DNA of 64,000 nt from assembly GCF_003814745.1 (NCBI RefSeq), contig NZ_RKRD01000002.1:186001-250000 (forward strand), written 5' to 3'. Under the pieces are notes generated by a model that had not been told where the DNA came from, ran no database searches, and saw only the letters and a list, made by a program, of their open reading frames with translations. The position numbers and the translations under genes are program-made. The DNA comes from Hydrogenoanaerobacterium saccharovorans (GTDB taxonomy: Bacteria; Bacillota; Clostridia; Oscillospirales; Ruminococcaceae). Positions 14,155-22,416 of this stretch are shown here, piece after piece; position 1 is the first letter of the stretch, and every line of letters starts with the position of its first letter.

Positions 14155-14694
14155 ATGGCTAGATTGAAAGACTTTTATGCAAATGAAGTAGCCCCGGCAA
14201 TGATGAAAAAATTTGGCTACAAAAGTGTCATGCAGATTCCGAAACTCGAGAAAATCGTTGTTAACGTAGGTTGCGGCGAGGCGAGAGATAATCAGAAAAT
14301 GATTGACGCTATCATCACCGATTTGCAAGCAATTACCGGTCAAAGACCTGTAGTTTGCAAAGCTAAAAAATCGGTTGCAAACTTTAAGCTCCGTGAAGGA
14401 CAAAACATCGGTGCGAAGGTTACCCTTCGTAACGGTAACATGTATGAGTTTCTCGACAGACTTTTCAACGTGGCTCTGCCCCGTGTAAGAGACTTTCGCG
14501 GAATTAATGCCAACGGCTTTGACGGCCGCGGCAACTACAACATGGGTCTGCGTGAGCAATTGATTTTCCCTGAGATCGAGTATGACAAGATCGACAAGGT
14601 ACGCGGTATGGACATCTGTTTTGTAACCACCGCAAACACGGACGAAGAAGCTCGTGAGTTACTCACATTAATGGGCGCTCCGTTCGCTAAATAA
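14155..14694 (+). CDS. rplE: 50S ribosomal protein L5 (uL5)
   Basis: 179 residues with YKSVMQIPKLEKIVVNVGCG at the N terminus and the RVRDFRGINANGFDGRGNYN segment. L5 binds 5S rRNA and contacts P-site tRNA and S13. GAGGAGG lies 9 bases before the ATG. Confidence 0.98.
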   Translation: MARLKDFYANEVAPAMMKKFGYKSVMQIPKLEKIVVNVGCGEARDNQKMIDAIITDLQAITGQRPVVCKAKKSVANFKLREGQNIGAKVTLRNGNMYEFLDRLFNVALPRVRDFRGINANGFDGRGNYNMGLREQLIFPEIEYDKIDKVRGMDICFVTTANTDEEARELLTLMGAPFAK

Positions 14695-14707
14695 GGAGGG
14701 TAATTTA

Positions 14708-14893
14708 GTGGCTAAGAAGTCAATGAAAGTTAAACAACAGTTGGCACCTAAATTCTCCACTCGCGCTTATAACAGATGTAAAATTTGCGGCAGACCCCAT
14801 GCTTATATCCGCAAATTCGGCATTTGCCGTATCTGCTTCAGGGAACTTGCCTACAAAGGCCAGATCCCCGGCGTGAGAAAAGCTAGCTGGTAA
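14708..14893 (+). CDS. rpsZ: 30S ribosomal protein S14, short zinc-binding type (uS14)
   Basis: 61 residues, the short form usual in Firmicutes, with the zinc ligands CKIC and CRIC separated by 12 residues. It starts at GTG 14708 behind GGAGGG. S14 is a late assembly protein of the 30S head. No zinc-free paralogue is present in the window. Confidence 0.98.
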   Translation: MAKKSMKVKQQLAPKFSTRAYNRCKICGRPHAYIRKFGICRICFRELAYKGQIPGVRKASW

Positions 14894-14919
14894 GCTTAAG
14901 AGCGAAGGAGGTTGACTGT

Positions 14920-15318
14920 ATGCATATCACCGATACAATTGCAGATTTGCTGACTCGAATCAGAAATGCAAGTTCTGCAAAACATGATACGGTTGATATT
15001 CCGGCGTCTAATATGAAAAAGTCAATCGTACAGATTCTGTTGGATGAAGGTTATATCAAGGCTTACACTGTCATTGAAGACGGTAAGCAGGGTATCATCC
15101 GTGTTACATTGAAATACGGACCAAACAAATCACAGATTATCACCGGGCTGCGTCGTGTTTCTAAACCGGGCCTGCGTATTTACACCAATTGTGAAGATAT
15201 GCCGAAGGTAATGAAGGGGCTGGGTATTGCTATCCTCTCTACTTCAAAAGGAATCATGACAGACAAAAATGCTAGAAAAGAGAATGTAGGCGGCGAAGTC
15301 CTTGCATTCATTTGGTAA
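14920..15318 (+). CDS. rpsH: 30S ribosomal protein S8 (uS8)
   Basis: 132 residues starting MHITDTIADLLTRIRNA and ending in GGEVLAFIW, both diagnostic of S8. It binds the central domain of 16S rRNA. In E. coli S8 represses the spc operon through the rplE message; such control cannot be judged here. An AAGGAGG site precedes the ATG. Confidence 0.98.
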   Translation: MHITDTIADLLTRIRNASSAKHDTVDIPASNMKKSIVQILLDEGYIKAYTVIEDGKQGIIRVTLKYGPNKSQIITGLRRVSKPGLRIYTNCEDMPKVMKGLGIAILSTSKGIMTDKNARKENVGGEVLAFIW

Positions 15319-15331
15319 GGAGGTGCAATAA

Positions 15332-15877
15332 ATGTCTCGTATAGGTAGAAAACCCATTACGGTACCTGCCGGTGTAGATATTAAAATCGACGGCAACACC
15401 GTAACAGCAAAAGGACCAAAAGGCTCTTTGACGGAATCCTTTCACAAGGATATGGCAATCACACTTGAAGGCGGAGAGATTATCGTTTCTCGTCCGTCCG
15501 AGGACAAATTGCACAAAAGCCTGCATGGTTTAACCCGTACACTCGTTGCCAATATGGTTGAGGGTGTTACAAACGGTTTTAAAAAAGAACTCGAGATTAA
15601 CGGTGTTGGTTACCGTGCCGCTAAAGCTGGCAAAAGAGTAACCCTGATTCTCGGCTTCTCTCACCAGGTATTCGTTGATGATACGGATGAGATCACCGTA
15701 GATGTTCCTGCACCAAACAAACTGATTGTTTCCGGCATGGATAAACAAAAAGTTGGACAGTTTGCTGCGGAAATTCGTGAGCTGCGTCCGCCCGAGCCGT
15801 ACAAGGGCAAAGGTATCAAGTATGTTAACGAGGTTATTATCCGTAAAGAGGGTAAAGCTGGTAAAGGCAAGAAGTAA
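15332..15877 (+). CDS. rplF: 50S ribosomal protein L6 (uL6)
   Basis: 181 residues beginning SRIGRKPITVPAGVDI, with two similar alpha/beta domains and the C-terminal RPPEPYKGKGIKYVNEVIIR. L6 lies near the factor-binding site of the 50S subunit. The ribosome binding site AAGGAGGTG overlaps the end of rpsH. Confidence 0.98.
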   Translation: MSRIGRKPITVPAGVDIKIDGNTVTAKGPKGSLTESFHKDMAITLEGGEIIVSRPSEDKLHKSLHGLTRTLVANMVEGVTNGFKKELEINGVGYRAAKAGKRVTLILGFSHQVFVDDTDEITVDVPAPNKLIVSGMDKQKVGQFAAEIRELRPPEPYKGKGIKYVNEVIIRKEGKAGKGKK

Positions 15878-15895
15878 TGAAAGGAGTGTCGTAAC

Positions 15896-16255
15896 ATGGT
15901 GAAAAAGCCTGATAGTAACAAGGCAAGGCTTAAGAGACACTACAGAGTCCGCAACAAAATCAGCGGATCGGCTGAGTGCCCGCGCCTTAATGTATTCCGC
16001 TCCGCCAAACACATCTACGCCCAACTGATTGACGATGTCAGCGGTGTAACGCTTGCAGCAGCATCCACAGTGGATAAGGGCTTCGAAGGTTTCGGCGGTA
16101 ATAAGGAAGCTGCTCACAAAGTAGGAGTGGCAATTGCAGAACGTGCTCTGGCAAAAGGCATCAAAGATGTGGTTTTTGATCGCAGTGGTTATATCTACCA
16201 CGGCCGTGTCAAAGACCTGGCAGAAGGTGCACGCGAAGGCGGACTCAATTTCTAA
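15896..16255 (+). CDS. rplR: 50S ribosomal protein L18 (uL18)
   Basis: 119 residues. RLKRHYRVRNKISGSAECPR and the C-terminal FDRSGYIYHGRVKDLAEGAR identify L18, which binds 5S rRNA with L5. AAAGGAG lies upstream of ATG 15896. Confidence 0.98.
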   Translation: MVKKPDSNKARLKRHYRVRNKISGSAECPRLNVFRSAKHIYAQLIDDVSGVTLAAASTVDKGFEGFGGNKEAAHKVGVAIAERALAKGIKDVVFDRSGYIYHGRVKDLAEGAREGGLNF

Positions 16256-16270
16256 CAAGGAGGGATACTT

Positions 16271-16771
16271 TTGGCAAGAATAGATGCTTCTACACTCGAT
16301 CTTCAGGAGAGAGTTGTGTCCATTAACCGTGTTTCCAAAACGGTTAAAGGTGGACGTATATTCAAGTTCGCAGCGCTTGTCGTTGTAGGTGACGGTAACG
16401 GCACTGTAGGATTTGGATTAGGAAAAGCTTCTGAGGTTCCCGATGCTATCCGCAAAGGAATTGAGGACGCTAAGAAAAACTTAATCAAAATTTCGCTAAA
16501 AGGCACTACAATTCCGCATGAGGTAATTGGTGTGTTTGGCGCTGGCAGAGTTTTGATGAAACCGGCTCCAGAAGGTACCGGCGTTATCGCCGGCGGCCCT
16601 GTACGTGCGGTTCTTGAAACAGCCGGCATCCGCGACATTCGTACAAAATGTCTGCGCTCCAACAACCCTTGCAATGTTGTAAATGCTACTATCAACGGGC
16701 TTGCTTCACTTCGCAGTCTTGAGCAAGTTGCAGCAATCCGTGGTAAAACAGCGCAAGAAATCTTAGGATAG
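16271..16771 (+). CDS. rpsE: 30S ribosomal protein S5 (uS5)
   Basis: 166 residues with the double-stranded RNA-binding domain (ERVVSINRVSKTVKGGRIFK) and the conserved GTGVIAGGPVRAVLE. The start is TTG 16271 behind AAGGAGGG. S5 contributes to accuracy and forms part of the mRNA entry site. Confidence 0.97.
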   Translation: MARIDASTLDLQERVVSINRVSKTVKGGRIFKFAALVVVGDGNGTVGFGLGKASEVPDAIRKGIEDAKKNLIKISLKGTTIPHEVIGVFGAGRVLMKPAPEGTGVIAGGPVRAVLETAGIRDIRTKCLRSNNPCNVVNATINGLASLRSLEQVAAIRGKTAQEILG

Positions 16772-16784
16772 GAGGGCGTGCAGT

Positions 16785-16961
16785 ATGGCGCTTAAAATTA
16801 AACTGGTTAAGAGTTTTATTGGAAGAAAAGACGACCAGATTGCAACCGCAAATTCAATGGGGCTCCGTGTGATCGGTGACCAGACTATCCAACCGGATAA
16901 TGAATCCACAAGGGGTAAAATCGCAAAAATTTCCCACCTCATTGAGGTAACCGAAGAGTAA
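16785..16961 (+). CDS. rpmD: 50S ribosomal protein L30 (uL30)
   Basis: A 58-residue gene starts at ATG 16785 behind GGAGGG and ends at TAA 16961. The protein begins ALKIKLVKSFIGRKDDQIAT and continues with GLRVIGDQTIQPDNES, typical of the short bacterial L30. It lies exactly between rpsE and rplO, the conserved place for rpmD. Confidence 0.96.
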   Translation: MALKIKLVKSFIGRKDDQIATANSMGLRVIGDQTIQPDNESTRGKIAKISHLIEVTEE

Positions 16962-16980
16962 GCAAGGAGGTGCGAGTATC

Positions 16981-17421
16981 ATGAAATTGCATGAACTTTC
17001 CGCGGTTCCAGGCGCTAACAAAGAATGCTACCGTAAAGGTAGAGGCGCTGGTTCCGGTAATGGCAAAACAGCTGGTAAAGGCCACAAAGGCCAAAACGCG
17101 CGTTCAGGCGGCGGTGTAAGACCGGGCTTTGAAGGCGGACAAATGCCGCTGCAAAGACGTGTTCCGAAAAGAGGATTCGTCAACATTTTTGCTACAAAGT
17201 ATGCTACAATTAACGTTTCAGATTTAAACAAGTTTGAAGACGGTGCTGTTGTAGATGCACAGGCGATTGTTGCAGCTGGGCTATTGAAGAAGACTCTGGA
17301 TGGCGTTAAAGTACTGGGCAACGGCGAGTTGACCAAAAAACTCACCGTCAAAGTGGCTGCCTTCTCCGCTTCTGCAAAGCAGAAAATTGAGCAGGCAGGC
17401 GGATTGGCGGAGGTGAAATAG
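16981..17421 (+). CDS. rplO: 50S ribosomal protein L15 (uL15)
   Basis: 146 residues. The glycine-rich N-terminal arm (GRGAGSGNGKTAGKGHKGQN) threads through 23S rRNA, and the C-terminal domain follows. L15 joins late in 50S assembly. secY starts two bases after its stop. Confidence 0.98.
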   Translation: MKLHELSAVPGANKECYRKGRGAGSGNGKTAGKGHKGQNARSGGGVRPGFEGGQMPLQRRVPKRGFVNIFATKYATINVSDLNKFEDGAVVDAQAIVAAGLLKKTLDGVKVLGNGELTKKLTVKVAAFSASAKQKIEQAGGLAEVK

Positions 17422-17423
17422 GG

Positions 17424-18731
17424 ATGTTTAGTACCTTGAGAAATGCTTGGCGTATTGCCGACATTCGAAAGAAACTTCTATACACCTTAATGATTCTGAT
17501 TATTTTCAGAGTCGGTTCCGCCATCCCCGTTCCGTTTTTAGATCCATCTGTGCTGAAAGAAATGGTATCCACCCAGGGCAGCCTGTTGGGGTATATTGAC
17601 ATTCTCACCGGTGGCGCATTTGCCAATGCAACGATCTTCGCAATGTCTATTTCGCCTTATATTACATCTTCCATCGTAATCCAGCTTCTCACCATTGCAA
17701 TCCCTGCATTGGAGAGACTGGCAAAAGAGGGCGAAGAAGGCAGAAAACAAATTCAAAAAATTACAAGATACACTGCTGTGGGTCTTGCGCTGGTACAGGC
17801 AACCGCATACTTTATTATGCTCAGAAACCTCGGCGCATTAACTCACACTCAAGGCTTTGCATTTTGGTTCTCTGCAATCGTCATTATCAGCACCTTTACA
17901 GCCGGTGCTTGCTTAATCATTTGGTTGGGTGAAAGAATTGACGAAAGAGGAATCGGCAACGGTATCTCCATGATGCTGTTTGCAGGTATCGTATCCAGAG
18001 GGCCGGCGGCAGCTATGAAGATGTGGACATACATCAAATTGGCGAACGAGGGCGAAACTCAGTACTATTTCTTAGTACCTGCTGTGCTTGTTCTGTTTGT
18101 TGCAATCATTGGTTTCATCGTATTGATGACCAATGCTGAAAGACGTATTCCCGTGCAGTATGCAAAACGTGTTGTCGGCAGAAAGATGTACGGCGGACAG
18201 TCTACACATATTCCCATCAAGGTGAATATGTCGGGCGTTCTTCCCATCATCTTCGCATCCGCCCTGCTTTCCATCCCAGGAACGATTAAGGGCTTTGTGT
18301 ATACCGGCGCAACCGCAAACACCGAGAGCTTTATGTTTAAATTTCTCTCTCTGTTTGATTATAACAACATTGCATATGCAATTCTTTACTTCTTGTTGAT
18401 TATTGCTTTCAACTACTTCTATGTAGCTGTTCAGTATAATCCTATCGAGATGGCAAATAATCTGCAGAAAAACAACGGCGGTATCCCCGGTATCCGTCCG
18501 GGCAGACCTACCTCCGAGTTTATTGCAAAGGTAATCTCAAAGATCACACTTATCGGCGCTTTGTTCCTTGCTGTTATTGCAATCCTGCCTATCGGTTTGG
18601 GTGCACTGACAAAGATGAACATTTCGCTTGGAGGTACTAGCGTTCTGATCCTTGTAGGTGTTGCGCTTGATACAATGAGACAACTTGAGTCTCAGATGAT
18701 GATGCGTCATTACAAAGGTTTCTTGGAATAA
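17424..18731 (+). CDS. secY: Protein translocase channel subunit SecY
   Basis: 435 residues with ten membrane segments. SecY forms the protein-conducting channel together with SecE and SecG and takes substrates from SecA and the ribosome. Visible family signatures are the plug and TM2 region SISPYITSSIVIQLLT, the loop RRIPVQYAKRVVGRKMYGGQ and the C-terminal RPGRPTSEFIAKVISKITLIG. It is translationally linked to rplO (2-base gap), as in most bacteria, tying membrane export capacity to ribosome production. Confidence 0.98.
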   Translation: MFSTLRNAWRIADIRKKLLYTLMILIIFRVGSAIPVPFLDPSVLKEMVSTQGSLLGYIDILTGGAFANATIFAMSISPYITSSIVIQLLTIAIPALERLAKEGEEGRKQIQKITRYTAVGLALVQATAYFIMLRNLGALTHTQGFAFWFSAIVIISTFTAGACLIIWLGERIDERGIGNGISMMLFAGIVSRGPAAAMKMWTYIKLANEGETQYYFLVPAVLVLFVAIIGFIVLMTNAERRIPVQYAKRVVGRKMYGGQSTHIPIKVNMSGVLPIIFASALLSIPGTIKGFVYTGATANTESFMFKFLSLFDYNNIAYAILYFLLIIAFNYFYVAVQYNPIEMANNLQKNNGGIPGIRPGRPTSEFIAKVISKITLIGALFLAVIAILPIGLGALTKMNISLGGTSVLILVGVALDTMRQLESQMMMRHYKGFLE

Positions 18732-18756
18732 CCCTTCAGAAAGAGGTGTGTCGAGT

Positions 18757-19389
18757 ATGAATTTAATACTATTGGGAGCACCTGGTGCAGGAAAAGGCAC
18801 ACAGGCAGAAATGATCTGTGAAAAGCTGAACATTCCTGCCATCAGCACAGGTAATATTATCCGTGAGGCTTTAAAAAACGGCAGCGAACTGGGGCTGAAA
18901 GCCAAATCCTTTATGGATTCGGGCGCACTGGTTCCCGATGAGGTTGTCATTGCAATCATTAAAGAGCGTTTGGTTCAAGATGACTGCAAAAACGGTTTTA
19001 TTCTTGACGGTTTCCCCAGAACAGTACCGCAGGCGGAGGCTCTCGACAAGATGGGCGTTCGCATTGATAAGGTAATTGATATTGAGGTTGCCGACGAGAA
19101 AATCGAGCAGAGACTTTCCGGCCGCAGAGTTTGCGAAAAGTGCAGCGCATCTTACCACATTTTGTATAAACCGTCGGTGAATGACACCGATTGTGCAAAA
19201 TGCGGCGGTAAGCTGGTCATCCGCAAAGACGACCAGCCGGAAACGATCAGAGAGCGTTTGAAGGTTTATCATGATCAGACTGAGCCTTTGAAAGACTACT
19301 ACGCGAAAACCGGAAAGTTAACGGTAGTAGAAGGTCAAGAGGAAGTTTCGGATACCACAAAACTTACCTTTGCCGCTTTGGAGGCGTAG
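18757..19389 (+). CDS. adk: Adenylate kinase, zinc-lid form
   Basis: 210 residues; converts AMP and ATP to two ADP. The P-loop GAPGAGKGTQ is at residues 7-16 and DGFPRTVPQAE in the middle. The lid carries CEKC and CAKC, giving a structural zinc site as in Gram-positive enzymes. ATG 18757 is preferred to GTG 18748, which overlaps the AGAGGTG ribosome binding site. Its place between secY and map is the standard one. Confidence 0.98.
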   Translation: MNLILLGAPGAGKGTQAEMICEKLNIPAISTGNIIREALKNGSELGLKAKSFMDSGALVPDEVVIAIIKERLVQDDCKNGFILDGFPRTVPQAEALDKMGVRIDKVIDIEVADEKIEQRLSGRRVCEKCSASYHILYKPSVNDTDCAKCGGKLVIRKDDQPETIRERLKVYHDQTEPLKDYYAKTGKLTVVEGQEEVSDTTKLTFAALEA

Positions 19390-19392
19390 CCT

Positions 19393-20139
19393 ATGGTTGT
19401 TTTAAAAACCACCAAGGAGCTCCAGCTTATGAGCGAAGCTTGTAAGCTGTCGGCTCAGGCTCTTAAAATCGGCGGTGCGGCGGTGGAGCCGGGTATTACT
19501 ACCCGCGAAATTGACCACATCATCAAAAAGTTTATTACTTCACAGGGTGCAACTCCTTCGTTCTTGAATTACGGCGGCTTTCCGGCCAGTGCCTGTATTT
19601 CCATTAACGATGTGGTGATCCACGGTATCCCTTCTTCTCGAAAAATTGCCGAGGGAGACATTGTAAGCATCGATGTGGGTGCACATTACAATGGCTACCA
19701 CGGGGATAATGCTGCCACTTTTGCGGCGGGTAAAGTTTCGGATGAAGCGGCGAAACTGATGGAAGCAACTGAAAACAGCCTGTATCTCGCGATAAAGGCA
19801 GCGCAGCCCGGCGCTCGTATCGGCGACATCGGTAATACGGTGCAAGCATATATTGAGTCACTGGGGTTTGCGGTAGTACGCAAATTTGTCGGTCACGGTG
19901 TGGGTTCGAAACTCCACGAAGACCCTGAGGTTCCCAATTACGGAACAGCGGGTCACGGAATACGCCTGTTGCCCGGTATGACAATTGCGATCGAACCGAT
20001 GGTTAACATCGTCGGCGAGGATGTTAAGGTTCTTGCAGACGGATGGACCACGGTAACCAAAAGCGGAAGCCTCGCAGCGCACTTTGAGCACACCATCGCC
20101 ATTACGGAAAGTGGTCCGGTAATAATGACGAAAGCTTAA
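19393..20139 (+). CDS. map: Methionine aminopeptidase type I
   Basis: 248 residues; removes the initiator methionine from nascent proteins. The pita-bread metal ligands are visible: Asp in SIDVGAHYNG, Asp in GYHGDNAATF, His in GHGVGSKLHEDP, Glu in IAIEPM and Glu near HFEHTIAIT. There is no N-terminal zinc-finger extension, so this is subtype Ia. The start ATG lies 3 bases after the adk stop, so it may be translated by coupling. Confidence 0.97.
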   Translation: MVVLKTTKELQLMSEACKLSAQALKIGGAAVEPGITTREIDHIIKKFITSQGATPSFLNYGGFPASACISINDVVIHGIPSSRKIAEGDIVSIDVGAHYNGYHGDNAATFAAGKVSDEAAKLMEATENSLYLAIKAAQPGARIGDIGNTVQAYIESLGFAVVRKFVGHGVGSKLHEDPEVPNYGTAGHGIRLLPGMTIAIEPMVNIVGEDVKVLADGWTTVTKSGSLAAHFEHTIAITESGPVIMTKA

Positions 20140-20152
20140 AGGAGGTGCCGCG

Positions 20153-20404
20153 ATGCAGATAGAAAAAGGCTGTGTAGTCAGGTCGATTTCAGGGAGAGAT
20201 GCGAATCGCTTTTACGTTGTTATGAGCTTGGAAAAAGACTTCGCGCTTATCAGTGACGGCAAGGTGAGGGTAATTGACAAGCCAAAACGTAAAAATATTA
20301 AGCATCTGCGTCCCACGAAAACGTTCATCGACGTCGATAGCCTAACTACAAACAATCAACTCCGGCAGGCACTGCGGGCATTTAATAACCCCGAAGCTGT
20401 CTAG
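20153..20404 (+). CDS. KOW-domain RNA-binding protein (L14e-like)
   Basis: 83 residues, with an N-terminal KOW/SH3-like barrel (KGCVVRSISGRDANRFYVVM) and a basic C terminus. Homologues between map and infA are common in Clostridia and Bacilli and are annotated as KOW or L14e-like RNA-binding proteins; their exact function is not settled. The position inside the ribosomal operon suggests a role in ribosome or rRNA binding. A strong AAAGGAGGTG site lies 5 bases before the ATG. Confidence 0.85.
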   Translation: MQIEKGCVVRSISGRDANRFYVVMSLEKDFALISDGKVRVIDKPKRKNIKHLRPTKTFIDVDSLTTNNQLRQALRAFNNPEAV

Positions 20405-20431
20405 CTCGTCCACCAAAGGGAGGTATATCAC

Positions 20432-20650
20432 TTGTCTAAGGAAGACGTAATTGAGATTGAAGGAACAGTCGTTGACGCCCTGCCTAATGCTCAATTTCAA
20501 GTTGAGCTGCCGAATGGCCATGTCATTTTGGCACACATTTCAGGTAAACTGCGCATGAATTTCATCCGCATTTTACCCGGAGATAAAGTTACGGTGGAGA
20601 TGTCTCCATACGATCTCACCAAAGGACGCATTACTTGGCGTTCGAAATAA
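20432..20650 (+). CDS. infA: Translation initiation factor IF-1
   Basis: 72 residues, the standard S1-like OB fold: IEIEGTVVDALPNAQFQVEL, GHVILAHISGKLRMNFIRIL and SPYDLTKGRITWR. IF-1 fills the 30S A site during initiation. The start is TTG 20432 behind GGGAGGT, supported by the exact family length. Confidence 0.98.
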   Translation: MSKEDVIEIEGTVVDALPNAQFQVELPNGHVILAHISGKLRMNFIRILPGDKVTVEMSPYDLTKGRITWRSK

Positions 20651-20708
20651 CGCAAAGGAAACGTCAAAGCGATGTCTGTGAAGGCATCTACTAAGGAGGT
20701 AATTTCAA

Positions 20709-20822
20709 ATGAAAGTAAGACCTTCAGTGAAACCCATCTGCGAAAAATGCAAGATCATCAAACGCAAAGGTCGTATTATGGTAATCTGTGCTAATCCAAA
20801 ACATAAACAGCGCCAAGGCTGA
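20709..20822 (+). CDS. rpmJ: 50S ribosomal protein L36, zinc-binding form (bL36)
   Basis: A 37-residue gene from ATG 20709 to TGA 20822. The protein begins MKVRPSVKPICEKCKIIKRK and has the zinc ligands Cys11, Cys14, Cys27 and His32. AAGGAGG lies 8 bases upstream. Its place between infA and rpsM is conserved. Confidence 0.97.
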   Translation: MKVRPSVKPICEKCKIIKRKGRIMVICANPKHKQRQG

Positions 20823-20849
20823 TTTATTCGGATTTGCAGAGGAACTAGG

Positions 20850-20868
20850 TATAGTTTGGAAAACTATA
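20850..20868 (+). other. Small perfect hairpin before rpsM
   Basis: TATAGTTT/AAACTATA with a 3-base loop, ending next to a TATAAT and the GGAGGTG of rpsM. It could be a processing or regulatory stem at the start of the alpha part of the operon; S4-type feedback is known there in other bacteria but is not shown here. Confidence 0.4.
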
Positions 20869-20889
20869 TAATGGAGGTGCAACAAGTAT

Positions 20890-21258
20890 ATGGCTCGTAT
20901 AGCTGGTGTCGATTTGCCTCGTGAGAAGCGAATTGAAATAGGCTTAACTTACATCTTTGGTATCGGTCGTCATATGGCGAGCGACATCATGAAAGCAACA
21001 GGCGTAAACCCTGACACTCGTGTCAAGGACCTGTCTGAAGATGATTTGGCTAAGCTTCGTGAATACATCGACAAAAACTGCCACGTTGAGGGTGATCTTC
21101 GCAGAGAAGTAGCACTTAACATTAAACGACTGGTAGAAATCGGTTGTTATCGTGGTGTTCGTCACAGAAAAGGGCTGCCCGTAAGAGGTCAGCGCTCCAA
21201 GACAAACGCCAGAACCAGAAAAGGTCCTAAGAAAACAATCGCTAATAAGAAGAAATAA
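20890..21258 (+). CDS. rpsM: 30S ribosomal protein S13 (uS13)
   Basis: 122 residues starting ARIAGVDLPREKRIEIGLTY and containing RHRKGLPVRGQRSKTNART. S13 contacts P-site tRNA and L5 at the top of the 30S head. First gene of the former alpha operon. Confidence 0.98.
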   Translation: MARIAGVDLPREKRIEIGLTYIFGIGRHMASDIMKATGVNPDTRVKDLSEDDLAKLREYIDKNCHVEGDLRREVALNIKRLVEIGCYRGVRHRKGLPVRGQRSKTNARTRKGPKKTIANKKK

Positions 21259-21278
21259 TCCAGGGAGGGATAAATGAG

Positions 21279-21677
21279 ATGGCAAAAGTTGCAACAAAGA
21301 AAGCCACTCGCCGTCGCCGCGAAAAGAAGAATATCGAGCGTGGCGCCGCTCATATCCAGTCCACATTTAACAACACCATCGTAACCATCACAGACACTCA
21401 GGGTAATGCATTATCTTGGGCAAGTGCGGGCGGTCTGGGCTTCAGAGGCTCCAGAAAATCCACACCGTTTGCTGCTCAGACAGCTGCTGAAACAGCTGCG
21501 AAAGCTGCAATGGAGCACGGTCTGAAATCGGTTGAAGTGTTCGTTAAAGGACCTGGTTCTGGACGTGAGGCTGCTATTCGTGCACTGCAGCAAGCAGGAT
21601 TGGAAGTTAACATGATTAAAGATGTTACCCCGATTCCGCACAATGGTTGCAGACCGCCGAAAAGAAGACGCGTCTAA
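21279..21677 (+). CDS. rpsK: 30S ribosomal protein S11 (uS11)
   Basis: 132 residues with GAAHIQSTFNNTIVTITDTQ and the C-terminal DVTPIPHNGCRPPKRRRV, both diagnostic. S11 lines the mRNA exit channel with S7. Confidence 0.98.
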   Translation: MAKVATKKATRRRREKKNIERGAAHIQSTFNNTIVTITDTQGNALSWASAGGLGFRGSRKSTPFAAQTAAETAAKAAMEHGLKSVEVFVKGPGSGREAAIRALQQAGLEVNMIKDVTPIPHNGCRPPKRRRV

Positions 21678-21704
21678 TCACACAGTAATAGGAGGTGTAA
21701 CCAA

Positions 21705-22337
21705 ATGGCAAGATATACCGGTGCGGTATGTAGATTATGCAGACGTGAAGGTGCGAAACTTTTTCTGAAAGGTGAGAGATGCTACTCTGATAAGTGCGCT
21801 ATCAACACCAGAAAAAATTCGTTAACTCCGGGTCAGCACGGTCAAAGCCGCAAAAAAGTTTCCGAATATGGTATTCAGCTTCGTGCTAAACAGTCCGCTC
21901 GTCGTTTTTACGGCGTACTTGAGGGACAGTTCTTTAAATACTATGAAATGGCTGAACGTCAGGTTGGCGTAACAGGTGAAAACCTGCTCAGAATTCTGGA
22001 AAGCCGCCTTGACAACGTTGTTTACAGATCAGGCTTTGCTTCTTCCAGAAAAGAAGCGAGACAGTTGGTTCTGCACTGCCACTATACAGTTAACGGCAAG
22101 AAGGTCAACATTCCTTCCTACCTTGTAAAAGCTGGCGATGTGATTGCAGTTGTTGACAAATTCAAAGCAACCGACAAGATGAAAGCAGTTGTGGAAGCAA
22201 ACGGCTCGCGCCCTGCTCCAAAATGGCTCGAAGTTGACCAGGAGAAATTAACCTCTCGTGTTGCCCAGCTTCCAAACCGTGAGGACATTGACCTTGAGGT
22301 TGAAGAGCATCTGATCGTCGAGCTTTATTCTAAGTAA
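21705..22337 (+). CDS. rpsD: 30S ribosomal protein S4, zinc-binding form (uS4)
   Basis: 210 residues. The N terminus holds CRLC and CYSDKC, giving the zinc-binding version of S4. The S4 RNA-binding domain (RLDNVVYRSGFASSRKEARQ) follows. S4 starts 30S assembly. It commonly represses its own operon in other bacteria. Confidence 0.98.
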   Translation: MARYTGAVCRLCRREGAKLFLKGERCYSDKCAINTRKNSLTPGQHGQSRKKVSEYGIQLRAKQSARRFYGVLEGQFFKYYEMAERQVGVTGENLLRILESRLDNVVYRSGFASSRKEARQLVLHCHYTVNGKKVNIPSYLVKAGDVIAVVDKFKATDKMKAVVEANGSRPAPKWLEVDQEKLTSRVAQLPNREDIDLEVEEHLIVELYSK

Positions 22338-22416
22338 TAAGCACGAATTAATCGGCAAGGGAACGCGAAAAATTAGACGGGTTCTAATCAAGCTCGTCAT
22401 TCAAGGAGGGTTTTAA

